Positions 25,301-32,652 of a DNA stretch of 50,718 nucleotides are shown piece after piece. A program made the position numbers and the translations under genes. The number at the start of each line of letters is the position of its first letter. Within the stretch, counting starts at the first letter, position 1. The DNA comes from Sphingomonas echinoides ATCC 14820 (GTDB lineage: Bacteria; Pseudomonadota; Alphaproteobacteria; Sphingomonadales; Sphingomonadaceae): positions 2,323,134 to 2,373,851 of the forward strand of contig NZ_JH584235.1 in the NCBI RefSeq assembly GCF_000241465.1, in the 5' to 3' direction. The notes under the pieces are model-generated. The model was not told the DNA's origin. It saw only the letters and a list, made by a program, of their open reading frames with translations, and made no database searches.

Positions 25301-25948
25301 ATGAAGGCCGAGCTCCAGACAAATTACGAGGCGCGACTGTCGCGCTATGCGACACTGCTCCATGCGAACGAGCCGCCGGGGCTCGTCGCAAAGCTCGCCA
25401 TATACCGCCAGCTCCTTCGCCAGCGCGAGATCCATGGCGAGAAGCTCTGGAAGATCGAGCCGATGCTCTATCCGCTGATGCACTCGGCCGAGATCGATCT
25501 CCATCTAGCAGCGGCGCGTCTGCTCGAAGATCCGGGCCGATCGGAAGGAAGCATCTTCGCTTTCCTCAAATTCTGCGTGACCAACCGTACGCACATCACG
25601 TGGAAGGCCGGAACCCCGCCCGCCGAGACGTTCGACGAGCAGGTCGCGCGGTTGGAGGCGCAACGCGCGACCATCACCGCGATCATGGGCCGCCGGGACA
25701 AGTTCTTCGCGCACCTCGACAAGCGCTATTTTCGCGAGCCTGAGCGGATTTACGTCGATTTCCCGCTGGAGGATTCGGCCGTCATCGAACTGGTCAACGT
25801 CGTGATCGCGATCGTCACCGAGCATCAATGGAAGCTCAGGGAGACGGCAAACTTTCACGTCGCCGAGTTCCTGGAGATTGGGATCGATAATATGGTCCGC
25901 AATCTGGAGGCCGGACGCCGCGAGAATTTTCCGGGACAGCTCGATTGA
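25301..25948 (+). CDS. Hypothetical helical protein, HEPN-like in character
   Basis: 215 residues; the ATG at 25301 has GGAGGAAGGA upstream. Helical throughout (YEARLSRYATLLHANEPPGL, AEIDLHLAAARLLEDPGRSE), with TAIMGRRDKFFAHLDKRYF in the middle. RRDKFFAH gives R-X4/5-H spacing as seen in AbiV- or HEPN-like proteins of the type R(x)4-6H, so a HEPN relationship is possible but not secure. It is a plus-strand gene divergent from the DUF2493 gene across element B. Confidence 0.55.
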   Translation: MKAELQTNYEARLSRYATLLHANEPPGLVAKLAIYRQLLRQREIHGEKLWKIEPMLYPLMHSAEIDLHLAAARLLEDPGRSEGSIFAFLKFCVTNRTHITWKAGTPPAETFDEQVARLEAQRATITAIMGRRDKFFAHLDKRYFREPERIYVDFPLEDSAVIELVNVVIAIVTEHQWKLRETANFHVAEFLEIGIDNMVRNLEAGRRENFPGQLD

Positions 25949-26081
25949 ACTTTACGACTGTCGAAGCTGTTGCCGGCATGTCGGCCGCCTTCACTTGCGC
26001 TATAGTCGGAGTCGGCGAACAGCCGCCCAGTTGATCACGCGGAATCGCGCGTGGCGAGATGTCGATCCCACGAGGTTCAGC

Positions 26082-26246
26082 ATGGATGAAGCGATGATCA
26101 GGGACGCGGCGCGGGCATTGGCCGACAGGCTGAAGGCGCTCCTCGACAAAAGCATGGCGGACGAAATTCGGCTCACGGGCGACGAAGCCTTGCTTGCCCA
26201 GGGGTTCGCCGAAAGCGTTGCCGAGCTGCTGGCGCGGCCGGCTTAA
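26082..26246 (+). CDS. Small hypothetical protein, 54 residues
   Basis: From the ATG at 26082 (GAGG eight bases upstream): MDEAMIRDAARALADRLKAL followed by LDKSMADEIRLTGDEALLAQ and a short helical end. Composition is helical and acidic. It lies 133 bp after the gene at 25301 and converges on ssb, with a shared hairpin terminator between them. Function unknown. Confidence 0.5.
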   Translation: MDEAMIRDAARALADRLKALLDKSMADEIRLTGDEALLAQGFAESVAELLARPA

Positions 26247-26257
26247 AGCGAACGAGA

Positions 26258-26279
26258 GGCGGCGCCGTAAGGCGCCGCC
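26258..26279. terminator. Bidirectional hairpin between convergent genes
   Basis: GGCGGCGCC (26258-26266) pairs perfectly with GGCGCCGCC (26271-26279) around GTAA. It lies between the small plus-strand gene and ssb. There is no T-run, so efficiency is uncertain. Confidence 0.55.
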
Positions 26280-26288
26280 CCGGGTTGG

Positions 26289-26609
26289 TCAGAAGAAGTC
26301 GATGCTGTTGGCGATGATCTCGCAGCCGTAGCGGCTCACGCCGTCACGGTCTTCCCAGCTCGAATAGTGGATCCGGCCGGAGATCGCGACGACGTTGCCC
26401 TTCTCGCGGGTTGCGGCGGATTTGCCGAGGCCGTTGAAGCAGGTGACCTTGTGGAATTCGGTCTCCTTGGCCGTGTAGCCGGTGGCTTCGTCGACGTAGG
26501 TCTTGCCGTCCTTGAGCTTCACGCGGTCGGTCGCGACGATGAGGGTGGTGACGGTGCTGCGGGTCTCGGGATCCTTGGCGACGCGGCCGGTGATGTTGAC
26601 GATGTTCAT
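26289..26609 (-). CDS. ssb: Single-stranded DNA-binding protein
   Basis: 106 residues; ATG at 26609 with AAGGAG seven bases upstream. The OB-fold signature is clear: MNIVNITGRVAKDPETRSTV, TEFHKVTCFNGLGKSAA, KGNVVAISGRIHYSSWEDRD. It is shorter than chromosomal SSB and lacks the acidic DDDIPF tip that recruits partners, so it probably just coats DNA. SSB genes are typical of conjugative leading regions, where they protect the entering strand and limit SOS induction. It sits directly downstream of structured element C. Confidence 0.92.
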   Translation of the reverse strand: MNIVNITGRVAKDPETRSTVTTLIVATDRVKLKDGKTYVDEATGYTAKETEFHKVTCFNGLGKSAATREKGNVVAISGRIHYSSWEDRDGVSRYGCEIIANSIDFF

Positions 26610-26648
26610 GGACGTGCTCCTTGTTGGGTCCGACGGCCTTCCCGCCGG

Positions 26649-26797
26649 TGACACCGAAGAGCGGCGTGCGGGATCGCATCGCACCGGAGCGCTATGCGGA
26701 GGGAAACCCCTGGAGGGAGCTGGCGCGGGCAGCCGCGAAGCGGCAACACGGGCGACTGGATGGGGTTGTGATGCGAGACCGTCCGCCGCAGGTGTCA
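26649..26797 (-). promoter_or_regulatory. Structured element C upstream of ssb
   Basis: TGACACC (26649-26655) pairs with GGTGTCA (26791-26797), GCGGCG (26661-26666) with 26784-26789, and TCGCATC (26674-26680) with GATGCGA (26770-26776), making a long imperfect stem. Inside lies GCCGC-GAA-GCGGC (26732-26744), like the inner hairpin of element A. Primary sequence differs from A and B but the plan is the same. It ends 40 bp before the ssb start. No other gene is seen in 26610-26953. Confidence 0.42.
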
Positions 26798-26953
26798 GTC
26801 AAAGGCGAAGGAAGGCCGGCGAACCTGACGAGGATAGCTTTGCACCATCAGTCCACTACGGTCTCGGCGATAGTCCGTCCCGCTGTGCGTCGCAGTCTCG
26901 TTCACCGGGAGAAGCCGGAAGGCGACATCAGGTTTGGCAGGCCAGTCGCCGAT

Positions 26954-27367
26954 TCAGGGGCGGTCGGTGAGCCAGTTTTCGACGGTGAGCGCGCGGATGC
27001 GGGAAAATTCGCCGACGTTGGCCGTCACCAACGTCGCATCTAGTGCATAGGCATGGGCAGCAATGAAGAGGTCGTTCGGACCGATCGGTTTCCCCGCGCT
27101 CTCCAACTCGGCACGGATCCCGCCATATTCGGTGTCGGCGGGTACATCGAGGGCGAGCACCTGAACGCTTCCGAGGATTGCTTCGATCTGTGCCAGCAGT
27201 CTGGGCGATCCCTTCTTCGCGCAGCCATACCGCAATTCCGCCGCGGTGATGATGCTGACGCATATCGCGTCTGGCCCGACCTCGGCGATGCGCGAGGCGA
27301 CGATACCGTGAGGATTTCGCGCAAGCTCAGACACGATGTTGGTGTCGAGCATGTAGAGTTTGCTCAC
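26954..27367 (-). CDS. vapC: PIN-domain toxin VapC
   Basis: 137 residues. PIN-domain RNase: MLDTNIVSEL (D8), ITAAELRYGCAKKG (E44), IGPNDLFIAAHAYALDATLV (D99, D110) and TANVGEFSRI (N117) give the acidic metal site. VapC toxins cut specific RNAs, often initiator tRNA, and are held in check by VapB. Its start overlaps the vapB stop by four bases. A module like this stabilises plasmids by killing cells that lose it. Length and gene order are normal. Confidence 0.9.
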   Translation of the reverse strand: MSKLYMLDTNIVSELARNPHGIVASRIAEVGPDAICVSIITAAELRYGCAKKGSPRLLAQIEAILGSVQVLALDVPADTEYGGIRAELESAGKPIGPNDLFIAAHAYALDATLVTANVGEFSRIRALTVENWLTDRP

Positions 27368-27630
27368 AGGTCGATTGCCCTGGCTGGCAGGAGCGTATCG
27401 TCGATATCAGGAAATTGGTCGTCGGGTCCGAGCGGCTCAAGGCTTGCGAGCACTTCGAGGATGTCTTTGCGCCTGATCGGCTCGAGCACCAGTCGGTCGC
27501 CTTCGCGGTGTATCATCACTCGGTCGCCGGGCAGCTCGAAGTCGGCGGGAATACGCACCGCCTGACTTTTATTGTTTCGAAAAAGCTTCACTTCACGCGA
27601 GACTGAAGCCTGAGGATGATTAGCTGCCAC
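27364..27630 (-). CDS. vapB: VapB antitoxin (MazE/AbrB-like)
   Basis: 88 residues from the GTG at 27630, preferred because AGGAGG lies five bases before it. REVKLFRNNKSQAVRIPADF is the swapped-hairpin AbrB-type DNA-binding domain, followed by DRVMIHREGDRLVLEPI. The acidic C-terminus (PLGPDDQFPDIDDTLLP) would wrap VapC. It is first in the vapBC operon and probably represses it through the direct repeat at 27645-27665. Confidence 0.88.
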   Translation of the reverse strand: MAANHPQASVSREVKLFRNNKSQAVRIPADFELPGDRVMIHREGDRLVLEPIRRKDILEVLASLEPLGPDDQFPDIDDTLLPARAIDL

Positions 27631-27644
27631 GACGGCCTCCTTTG

Positions 27645-27665
27645 CATATACATCAACATATACAT
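27645..27665. promoter_or_regulatory. VapBC operator: direct repeat of CATATACAT
   Basis: Two exact copies of CATATACAT (27645-27653 and 27657-27665) are spaced by three bases, a 12-bp period. The AT-rich site lies 15 bp upstream of the vapB start and probably overlaps its promoter, as expected for autorepression by VapBC. Confidence 0.6.
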
Positions 27666-27720
27666 GGTTGGCGAGCATGCAAGTGCGCCGACCGCGCAGG
27701 ATGACGGATTCGGGCGAACG

Positions 27721-27761
27721 AAAAACAGGGCCCGCTTCGCCAGGTGAGCGAAGCGAGCCCT
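27721..27761 (-). terminator. Intrinsic terminator after the DUF736 gene
   Basis: On the minus strand a 13-bp stem with one mismatch (AGGGC, then CGCTTCGC, at 27727-27740 against 27748-27761) is followed by TGTTTTT (27721-27727). It follows the stop at 27815. Confidence 0.8.
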
Positions 27762-27814
27762 GCCAGGATCTACGCGCTGGGTATGGAGCGCGTCAGAGGA
27801 CGGGTTGTGACCGG

Positions 27815-28318
27815 TCAGTCGGCCATTTCGGGCGTGCGGCGCTTGCGGCCACCGGGCGTCGCGGGCTCGCTTCCGAACGCGCCGTCGGCCGAAGATTCAC
27901 CCAGACCGTCGCCACCCGCAGGAGCAGCTGGCTCGTCGGCGCCCGGCAGCGGCGGCAGGCCGTCGTCGGCCGCGACCGTGTCAGTCGGTGCGTCGCGGCG
28001 GCGGGTCGGGCGCGACCAGACGATGTTGTACGAGCCGTCCTCCTGGCGGAATGCCGAGACGTAGAGCGGCTTGTCGAGGCTCGGATCCTCGATCTTGCCG
28101 TTGAGGAAGCTTTCGCCGGTCGAGTTGGACGATAGCTCGAACAGCGCGCCGACCTGAACCCATTGGCGGGCGGCCGAAAGCGCAAGGATCTCGAACTTTG
28201 GCGCGCGCGGGTTGGCGGACTGGACGGTGCGCAGTGCGATCACGATCGCGACGGTGAGCGTCGAGATCTTGCCGGTGTAGGTGCCGCTGGCGTTCTGGGT
28301 GATGGTGCCGATGTTCAT
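27815..28318 (-). CDS. DUF736 family plasmid protein
   Basis: 167 residues from the ATG at 28318. The N-terminal 110 residues are a DUF736 domain: MNIGTITQNASGTYTGKIST, FEILALSAARQWVQVGALFE, SFLNGKIEDPSLDKPLYVSA, DGSYNIVWSRP. The rest is a Pro/Ala/Gly/Asp-rich disordered tail ending in basic KRRTPEMAD. DUF736 proteins are common on rhizobial and sphingomonad plasmids near transfer genes; their function is not known. It is a single-gene transcript with a clear terminator. Confidence 0.88.
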   Translation of the reverse strand: MNIGTITQNASGTYTGKISTLTVAIVIALRTVQSANPRAPKFEILALSAARQWVQVGALFELSSNSTGESFLNGKIEDPSLDKPLYVSAFRQEDGSYNIVWSRPTRRRDAPTDTVAADDGLPPLPGADEPAAPAGGDGLGESSADGAFGSEPATPGGRKRRTPEMAD

Positions 28319-28385
28319 GGGAAGTCTCCTTGAGTTGTGTTGCTCGAACCCCTTGTCCGAACACACTCTCTCACCCACTCAGCTC

Positions 28386-28403
28386 CTCGGCCGTTCGGCC
28401 GAG
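28386..28403. terminator. Hairpin between two minus-strand genes
   Basis: CTCGGCCG (28386-28393) and CGGCCGAG (28396-28403) form a perfect 8-bp stem with a two-base loop. Further inverted repeats (GGCGC-CA-GCGCC and CGACGG...CCGTCG) follow up to about 28460. It lies after the gene that ends at 28487; no T-run is seen. Confidence 0.5.
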
Positions 28404-28486
28404 TAAGGCGCGCCAGCGCCGCTCCGACGGACGCCTCTTCGGCGCCGTCGGGTCGTTCCTGATCGTCTCAGGGGCGTAAGAAGACG

Positions 28487-28807
28487 TCAGTTTGTGAGCG
28501 GCGTTGCCGGCTTGCGCCACAGCGCGATAATGTCCTGCATCTCTTCGGCGAACCCCAGGCTGTCGATATAGACGGCGCCGCGGTCGTTCTGACCGAGAAA
28601 GCCGATGACCGTCGTGATGTCGTTGGCGATAGCAACGTCGAGGCCGAACATATCGGCGATCTCGAAATGGCCCAGGTCCGGGCCGTTCCACCAGGCCATC
28701 AGGAAGTTGGCAACGCGACGCGCCTGGCCGGTGTCGGACATCGCGATCGGTAAGAGGCGCGTCAGCGCCGCGCGCGCCGCATCATAATCGGTCGGAATCG
28801 AGGTCAT
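28487..28807 (-). CDS. Conserved plasmid protein, DUF7673-like
   Basis: 106 residues from the ATG at 28807 (GGAGA upstream). ARRVANFLMAWWNGPDLGHF and EIADMFGLDVAIANDITTVI match a small helical family common on alpha- and betaproteobacterial plasmids that I remember as DUF7673. No catalytic motif. It has no close partner on its strand. Function unknown. Confidence 0.65.
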   Translation of the reverse strand: MTSIPTDYDAARAALTRLLPIAMSDTGQARRVANFLMAWWNGPDLGHFEIADMFGLDVAIANDITTVIGFLGQNDRGAVYIDSLGFAEEMQDIIALWRKPATPLTN

Positions 28808-29017
28808 CGTCTGTCTCCGGGCGACGAAGCTATAGGTCTGCATCTGTGGCGCAACCGCGAAGTCGATCGGAGGCGGAGTGGTGTTACCAAACGGCTCCTA
28901 GATCATCGGTGCGCCGGGCACGCGATGGTGGGCGCTGCCGGCAATGCCGGCGACGCGTGTGGATGAGTGAAGACGGCTCGACGCGAGCGTGGCCGCGAGC
29001 GGGAGCGCGTCAACGCA

Positions 29018-29347
29018 TCAGTGGATCGAGCCGAAGAGCGACCGCTTGGCCGCGGCCTGATGGCGGCCGTCTTTCATGCCGGTTGTCTGACGCATTTCAG
29101 CGTTGAGCCGCTCGGCGAGGTCAGGGGGCATTTCGACATGGGGCGCGACCACGGCGATCACGGCCTCGGGCGTCAGCATTTCGCCGGGTTCGGTGCCGAG
29201 CCAGATCAGGGCTTCACCTTCATCGGGCTCGTCCTCGGTGCGGAAGAACACCTGTGCGAAGAACGTCTGCAGTGGACGGTCCCAACCGACGGTCGCGCGC
29301 ACGACATGCGGCTGATCGGCCTTGGGCTGAAGGTCATGCCGGCTCAT
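29018..29347 (-). CDS. Conserved small plasmid protein
   Basis: 109 residues; ATG at 29347 with GGAGG eight bases upstream. RATVGWDRPLQTFFAQVFFR and ALIWLGTEPGEMLTPEAVIA form a strand-rich body, followed by a helical, basic tail ending KRSLFGSIH. No named family recalled with certainty. The first four bases overlap the stop of the 64-residue gene upstream (ATGA), so the two form an operon. Between 28808 and 29017 no gene is seen. Confidence 0.65.
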   Translation of the reverse strand: MSRHDLQPKADQPHVVRATVGWDRPLQTFFAQVFFRTEDEPDEGEALIWLGTEPGEMLTPEAVIAVVAPHVEMPPDLAERLNAEMRQTTGMKDGRHQAAAKRSLFGSIH

Positions 29348-29538
29348 TGGGTCGTCCTCCGGATCCTGTGTTGTACGTGCCGGGCAGCGCCCTCGGCGCT
29401 GCTGATCGCCTTGCCGGCCGCCGAGGCTGCCTGGCGCGCGCCGGCCTGCCGAAGCAGAGTACGGGCTTCGCGCAGACGCTCAACTGCTATTGCTATCGCC
29501 TGCCCATGTTCGGGCCCGGCCGGTGTAATTCGCCGCAT
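29344..29538 (-). CDS. Small basic helical protein, 64 residues
   Basis: ATG at 29538 with GGAG eight bases before it. The sequence is one long Ala/Arg-rich helix (AIAIAVERLREARTLLRQAG, then RQAASAAGKAISSAEGAARH), possibly nucleic-acid-binding or coiled-coil. It is coupled by ATGA to the downstream gene at 29347. Function unknown. Confidence 0.55.
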   Translation of the reverse strand: MRRITPAGPEHGQAIAIAVERLREARTLLRQAGARQAASAAGKAISSAEGAARHVQHRIRRTTQ

Positions 29539-29578
29539 GGCTGGTCTCCGGATTGGGTGTCGGAAAGTTGCGCGACGC

Positions 29579-29929
29579 TCAGTCGTCGCTGGGGAGCATG
29601 ATCGTCATGACTCTCACCGTGACCAGCGGGTCAGCCGGGTCCTCGGACCCCCATTCGAGCGTGAGGTCATAATAATCGATCGTGAAGCGGACGGCGTGGC
29701 CGGCGACGACGAGGTCGCCGCGCGCCCGCTCGCGAGATTCTTCGGGCCTGAAGACGTATCGCCGAATTGCGGCCATCAAATCGGCCTGGGCCAAAATCTG
29801 AGCAACCTTGCCCCTCTCCTCTGCTAAGGTCGCGAGACAGGCGGCGGTGATGACGATGCGGCCGGTCGGATCCAGACCCTGGCGGCAACGGTCGTTGAGC
29901 GCGGCGATCCGTAACATTCGGTCGGTCAT
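29579..29929 (-). CDS. DUF3768 family protein
   Basis: 116 residues; ATG at 29929 with GGAGG five bases upstream. It reads as DUF3768: RIAALNDRCRQGLDPTGRIV, ITAACLATLAE, FTIDYYDLTLEWGSEDPADP, VRVMTIMLPSDD. Members occur on alphaproteobacterial plasmids and are uncharacterised. The start overlaps the stop of the PP-loop gene by ATGA, so the protein is made with that enzyme and may be its partner. Confidence 0.82.
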   Translation of the reverse strand: MTDRMLRIAALNDRCRQGLDPTGRIVITAACLATLAEERGKVAQILAQADLMAAIRRYVFRPEESRERARGDLVVAGHAVRFTIDYYDLTLEWGSEDPADPLVTVRVMTIMLPSDD

Positions 29930-30894
29930 GCTGCCTCCATCAGGCCGGCGTTGAAGCTCTCGAGCCATTCCTCCATCGTCGGACGCTCGCTCACTGGCAC
30001 GAGGCCGGCGGCGTCCTGGAAGCGGACAAGCTCGGTCGGCGCGTCGCGGCGGATCGCGTCGACCTCGGCCTCGGAAAGAAGGCGCTCCGCGCGAATGAAA
30101 TCGGTGATCCTGCCGGGCTTGGTTTTGGTCGACCGGCGCCAGAGACCTTCGACGGTGCGAAGGCGCGGTTCGGCCCGCGCTTCGATGAGGACGATCAGGC
30201 GCAGGCACCATTGCGGCAACGCACGCACCTCATCGGGCCGGATCGCGCCGCAGAAAAAGCAGCTCGATTTGGGCGGGACCGGCAGACCGGCCGCTTCGAT
30301 GCGAGCGATGCAACGGTCGCGCGTCCAGTTCCACTCGCGAAGCGGATAACGACAATTGAAAAGCGGGTCGTCGATAGCTGAGGCGTGGGCATAGCGGCGC
30401 GTGTCGGCAGGGGATGCGTCATAGCCGATCAGGCGTGTCACCTTCTGCCCGCGCGCCCATGCGGCCTGAGCTGGCGCCCATCGCTTGAGGAAGGCATCCT
30501 GTGGCGCGACCTTCCATTTGAGCGAGCAGCTGTGGCGTCCCAGACTGATGCTGGGGAGCGTCGCATTGGTGAGCACGTTGGCGAGGATCGAATAATATGG
30601 AGGCCAGTGCTTGAAGCGTCGGGGCACGTAGCGGACAACCTCATAGGGAATGCGCCGCGCCGCCATCCAGGCGGCGATCAGCTTTTGATATTCATAGGTC
30701 TCTGGTTTCTCGGCCCCGGGGTCAGCCGTCAGGACCAGATCCGGCGGCTCGCCGCGCGCTGACAGCTCGACAAGCAGCGCGGTGGAATCGACGCCGATGC
30801 CATAGGCGAGGACGATCGGCGCCGGTGCGCCAGCCAGGAGCCTGTCGGGCTGCCTCGGCAAATCGGCGGGTCGGTGGGGAGTCAGGACAGACAT
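29926..30894 (-). CDS. PP-loop ATPase, PAPS reductase-like (first copy)
   Basis: 322 residues from the ATG at 30894. IVLAYGIGVDSTALLVELSA carries a PP-loop (SGGxDS variant GIGVDSTA), which activates a substrate with ATP by adenylation. KSSCFFCGAIRPDE (CxxC) could bind metal or take part in sulfur transfer, and LGRHSCSLKWKVAP holds further cysteines. It is not an assimilatory sulfite-pathway enzyme by context: there are no cys genes nearby. With a second PP-loop gene (31479) and the DpdA-like gene (34327) it may belong to a nucleic-acid modification module. That role is inferred. Confidence 0.8.
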   Translation of the reverse strand: MSVLTPHRPADLPRQPDRLLAGAPAPIVLAYGIGVDSTALLVELSARGEPPDLVLTADPGAEKPETYEYQKLIAAWMAARRIPYEVVRYVPRRFKHWPPYYSILANVLTNATLPSISLGRHSCSLKWKVAPQDAFLKRWAPAQAAWARGQKVTRLIGYDASPADTRRYAHASAIDDPLFNCRYPLREWNWTRDRCIARIEAAGLPVPPKSSCFFCGAIRPDEVRALPQWCLRLIVLIEARAEPRLRTVEGLWRRSTKTKPGRITDFIRAERLLSEAEVDAIRRDAPTELVRFQDAAGLVPVSERPTMEEWLESFNAGLMEAA

Positions 30895-30953
30895 TGGGAG
30901 GCCTCGGGCTTGAAAGGCGGCAAATCGCCGCCTCTTCAGCCCCCCTCCTCTTG

Positions 30954-31082
30954 TCAGCGCGCGGGCGATCCCGCGCGTTGGATGGCCTCGGCGGCGCCCT
31001 GGATGTCGCCCGTCGCCAACTCGAGCCGGCGCGCGGCCTCCGCCACGCCCTCGCACCCTTCGCCAGAGGCAAGCTCGATCAT
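30954..31082 (-). CDS. Possible small protein, about 42 residues
   Basis: The frame MIELASGEGCEGVAEAARRL, continuing ELATGDIQGAAEAIQRAG, lies between two larger genes on the same strand and has typical codon use. The start is unsure: no good ribosome site precedes the ATG at 31082, and an upstream GTG would give about 56 residues. No family recognised. Confidence 0.35.
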   Translation of the reverse strand: MIELASGEGCEGVAEAARRLELATGDIQGAAEAIQRAGSPAR

Positions 31083-31158
31083 GAGAAAGGTGAAGGGCGT
31101 GGGGCGCGACGTTCCCGCCAGCACAGGCTGCGGGTGGTTTCCATGATTGGGGTCCCTG

Positions 31159-31482
31159 TCAGAGCAGCCTGGCCTGGTGCCTAAGCTGATCGATGATGGC
31201 TTGAGCGAATGCGTCGGCCCCGCCCTGTTCCGTGCAGGGGAAAAGATCGTGGCTGCCGAAGAGCCAGAGCGAGCGGTCCAACTCCATCGCGCAGAGCCAA
31301 CGAGGCTGGCCCGCGATGTCGACGATCGCGAGCGGCAGGCAGCGCGAGCCGCCATAGGGCCGTGGCTCGACCGGATCGCCAGGGAAACCGGCAAGCGTCC
31401 AGAAGCGCCAGCCAAGCGGGGCAACGGGATCAATCGATGCCGAGATTTCGAAGCGGCGGATTTTCGCCGTGAATCTGATCAA
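31159..31482 (-). CDS. Hypothetical protein coupled to the second PP-loop gene
   Basis: About 107 residues from a TTG at 31482 that overlaps the stop of the upstream gene (TTGA). KIRRFEISASIDPVAPLGWR, FWTLAGFPGDPVEPRPYGGS, LPLAIVDIAGQPRWLCAMEL and DRSLWLFGSHDLFPC suggest a compact beta-rich domain. No family recognised. Translational coupling links it to the PAPS-reductase-like enzyme. Confidence 0.55.
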   Translation of the reverse strand: MIRFTAKIRRFEISASIDPVAPLGWRFWTLAGFPGDPVEPRPYGGSRCLPLAIVDIAGQPRWLCAMELDRSLWLFGSHDLFPCTEQGGADAFAQAIIDQLRHQARLL

Positions 31483-32630
31483 GCGGCGCGCTTTCGGGCG
31501 CCAATCGCCATCAATTCTGAGAATCGGTCCAAAATGGTGGTAACTGACGAATAGCGATCTTCGAGACGGTGGCGCGCAAGGATCGGGCGCCGTGCCGCTG
31601 CGATGTCCTCGGCCTCGGGGCGTGTCGGAAGGCGTGGCGGCCAGCCGGCAACATAGCGCAGGCCCGCCGGCATTGCGGCCTCGATGCGCCGACGCTCCGC
31701 CTGGTCGGCCTTGGCGCGGACTATGTCTGAGTGAAGGGCGCGACCGAGCAGGTGCGGTGCGACGTCGGCCAGCCATCGTGTCGGTTGGAACGGGAAGGTC
31801 GAGCGTGCCTCGATGCCAACCAGCTCGCGGTAGATTTCGCCATTCGGCGGCGCTGCGGTTGAAGCCTGGAGGTCGTGGAGCGAGGCAAATATGCAGTATC
31901 GGCATGACAAGCGGGTCGAGCCCCACTCGGTATACGCCTCGTGCAGCGGGATGCCGAGGAGCTGGTGCGCGCGGAACACGTCGCCGGCCGTCCAGTCGGC
32001 GAGCGGATGCCAGAGCGACATGATCGTCCCCTGGCGGTTTCCGGCCTTGGCATGACGGTGATCTGCCTTGGCGACGGGTATCGCGGAGCGGTTGTGACTC
32101 TCGTCGCGGCGAAGACCGAGCACCGAGATGATGCGTTCACCGGGAAACATCCGCGCCACCGCCGGGCCGATGACTGCCGCCTTCATCTCCGACTGGCAGA
32201 ACCGAAGTGAGGCCGAAGACCAGGGGCCTATAAGGTTATAGGTTTCCAGCGCTTCATAGCGCCGCTTGGCGTTTTCGAAGCGCTGGATCCAGCGGTCGAC
32301 GAGGTCGCCGGCCGCCCGTCGAACAACGGTGAGCGGCATGCCCGCGAGCGCGGCGATGTGCGCCACCGTTGCGGGTGTAGATGCCCATTCGGCCCGGCCT
32401 AGATCGGCGTGAATAGCCATGCGTCGCGCGCGCGGATGCCCGAGAAGGTCAAGGTAGAGATTGACCGCGAACATGGCCGCACTGGAATCCTTGCCGCCTG
32501 AAACATTGAAGACGATCCGGGCGCCAGCGCGGATCGCACCGATGATCTCCGAGTCGTTTGCCAGATTGGGCATCGCAGAAAGGATCGGCGGCACAGCCGG
32601 GCAGGCCGGTACGGACTGATAAACGGCCAT
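31479..32630 (-). CDS. PP-loop ATPase, PAPS reductase-like (second copy)
   Basis: 383 residues from the ATG at 32630 (AGGAG eight bases upstream). ARIVFNVSGGKDSSAAMFAV holds a canonical SGGKDS PP-loop near residue 45. Later features are RRMAIHADLGRAEWASTP, LRRDESHNRSAIP, WTAGDVFRAHQLLGIPLHEAY and TRLSCRYCIFAS (CxxC), all of the PAPS reductase/DNA phosphorothioation DndC-type superfamily. It differs from the copy at 29926, which has a variant PP-loop. The pair suggests two adenylation steps or two substrates. The substrate is not known. Confidence 0.82.
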   Translation of the reverse strand: MAVYQSVPACPAVPPILSAMPNLANDSEIIGAIRAGARIVFNVSGGKDSSAAMFAVNLYLDLLGHPRARRMAIHADLGRAEWASTPATVAHIAALAGMPLTVVRRAAGDLVDRWIQRFENAKRRYEALETYNLIGPWSSASLRFCQSEMKAAVIGPAVARMFPGERIISVLGLRRDESHNRSAIPVAKADHRHAKAGNRQGTIMSLWHPLADWTAGDVFRAHQLLGIPLHEAYTEWGSTRLSCRYCIFASLHDLQASTAAPPNGEIYRELVGIEARSTFPFQPTRWLADVAPHLLGRALHSDIVRAKADQAERRRIEAAMPAGLRYVAGWPPRLPTRPEAEDIAAARRPILARHRLEDRYSSVTTILDRFSELMAIGARKRAA

Positions 32631-32652
32631 CGTAATGCTCCTGCGGTGGGGA

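Noticed and set aside
28319..28486. Copy of the structured element before the DUF736 gene
   Set aside because: It has several short perfect hairpins but no enclosing long stem and none of the shared sequence blocks; more likely a terminator region.
29926..32630. Assimilatory sulfate reduction role for the two PAPS-reductase-like genes
   Set aside because: No cysN, cysD, cysI or cysC genes are nearby, the PP-loops differ from each other, and the neighbours are plasmid proteins and a DpdA-like gene.
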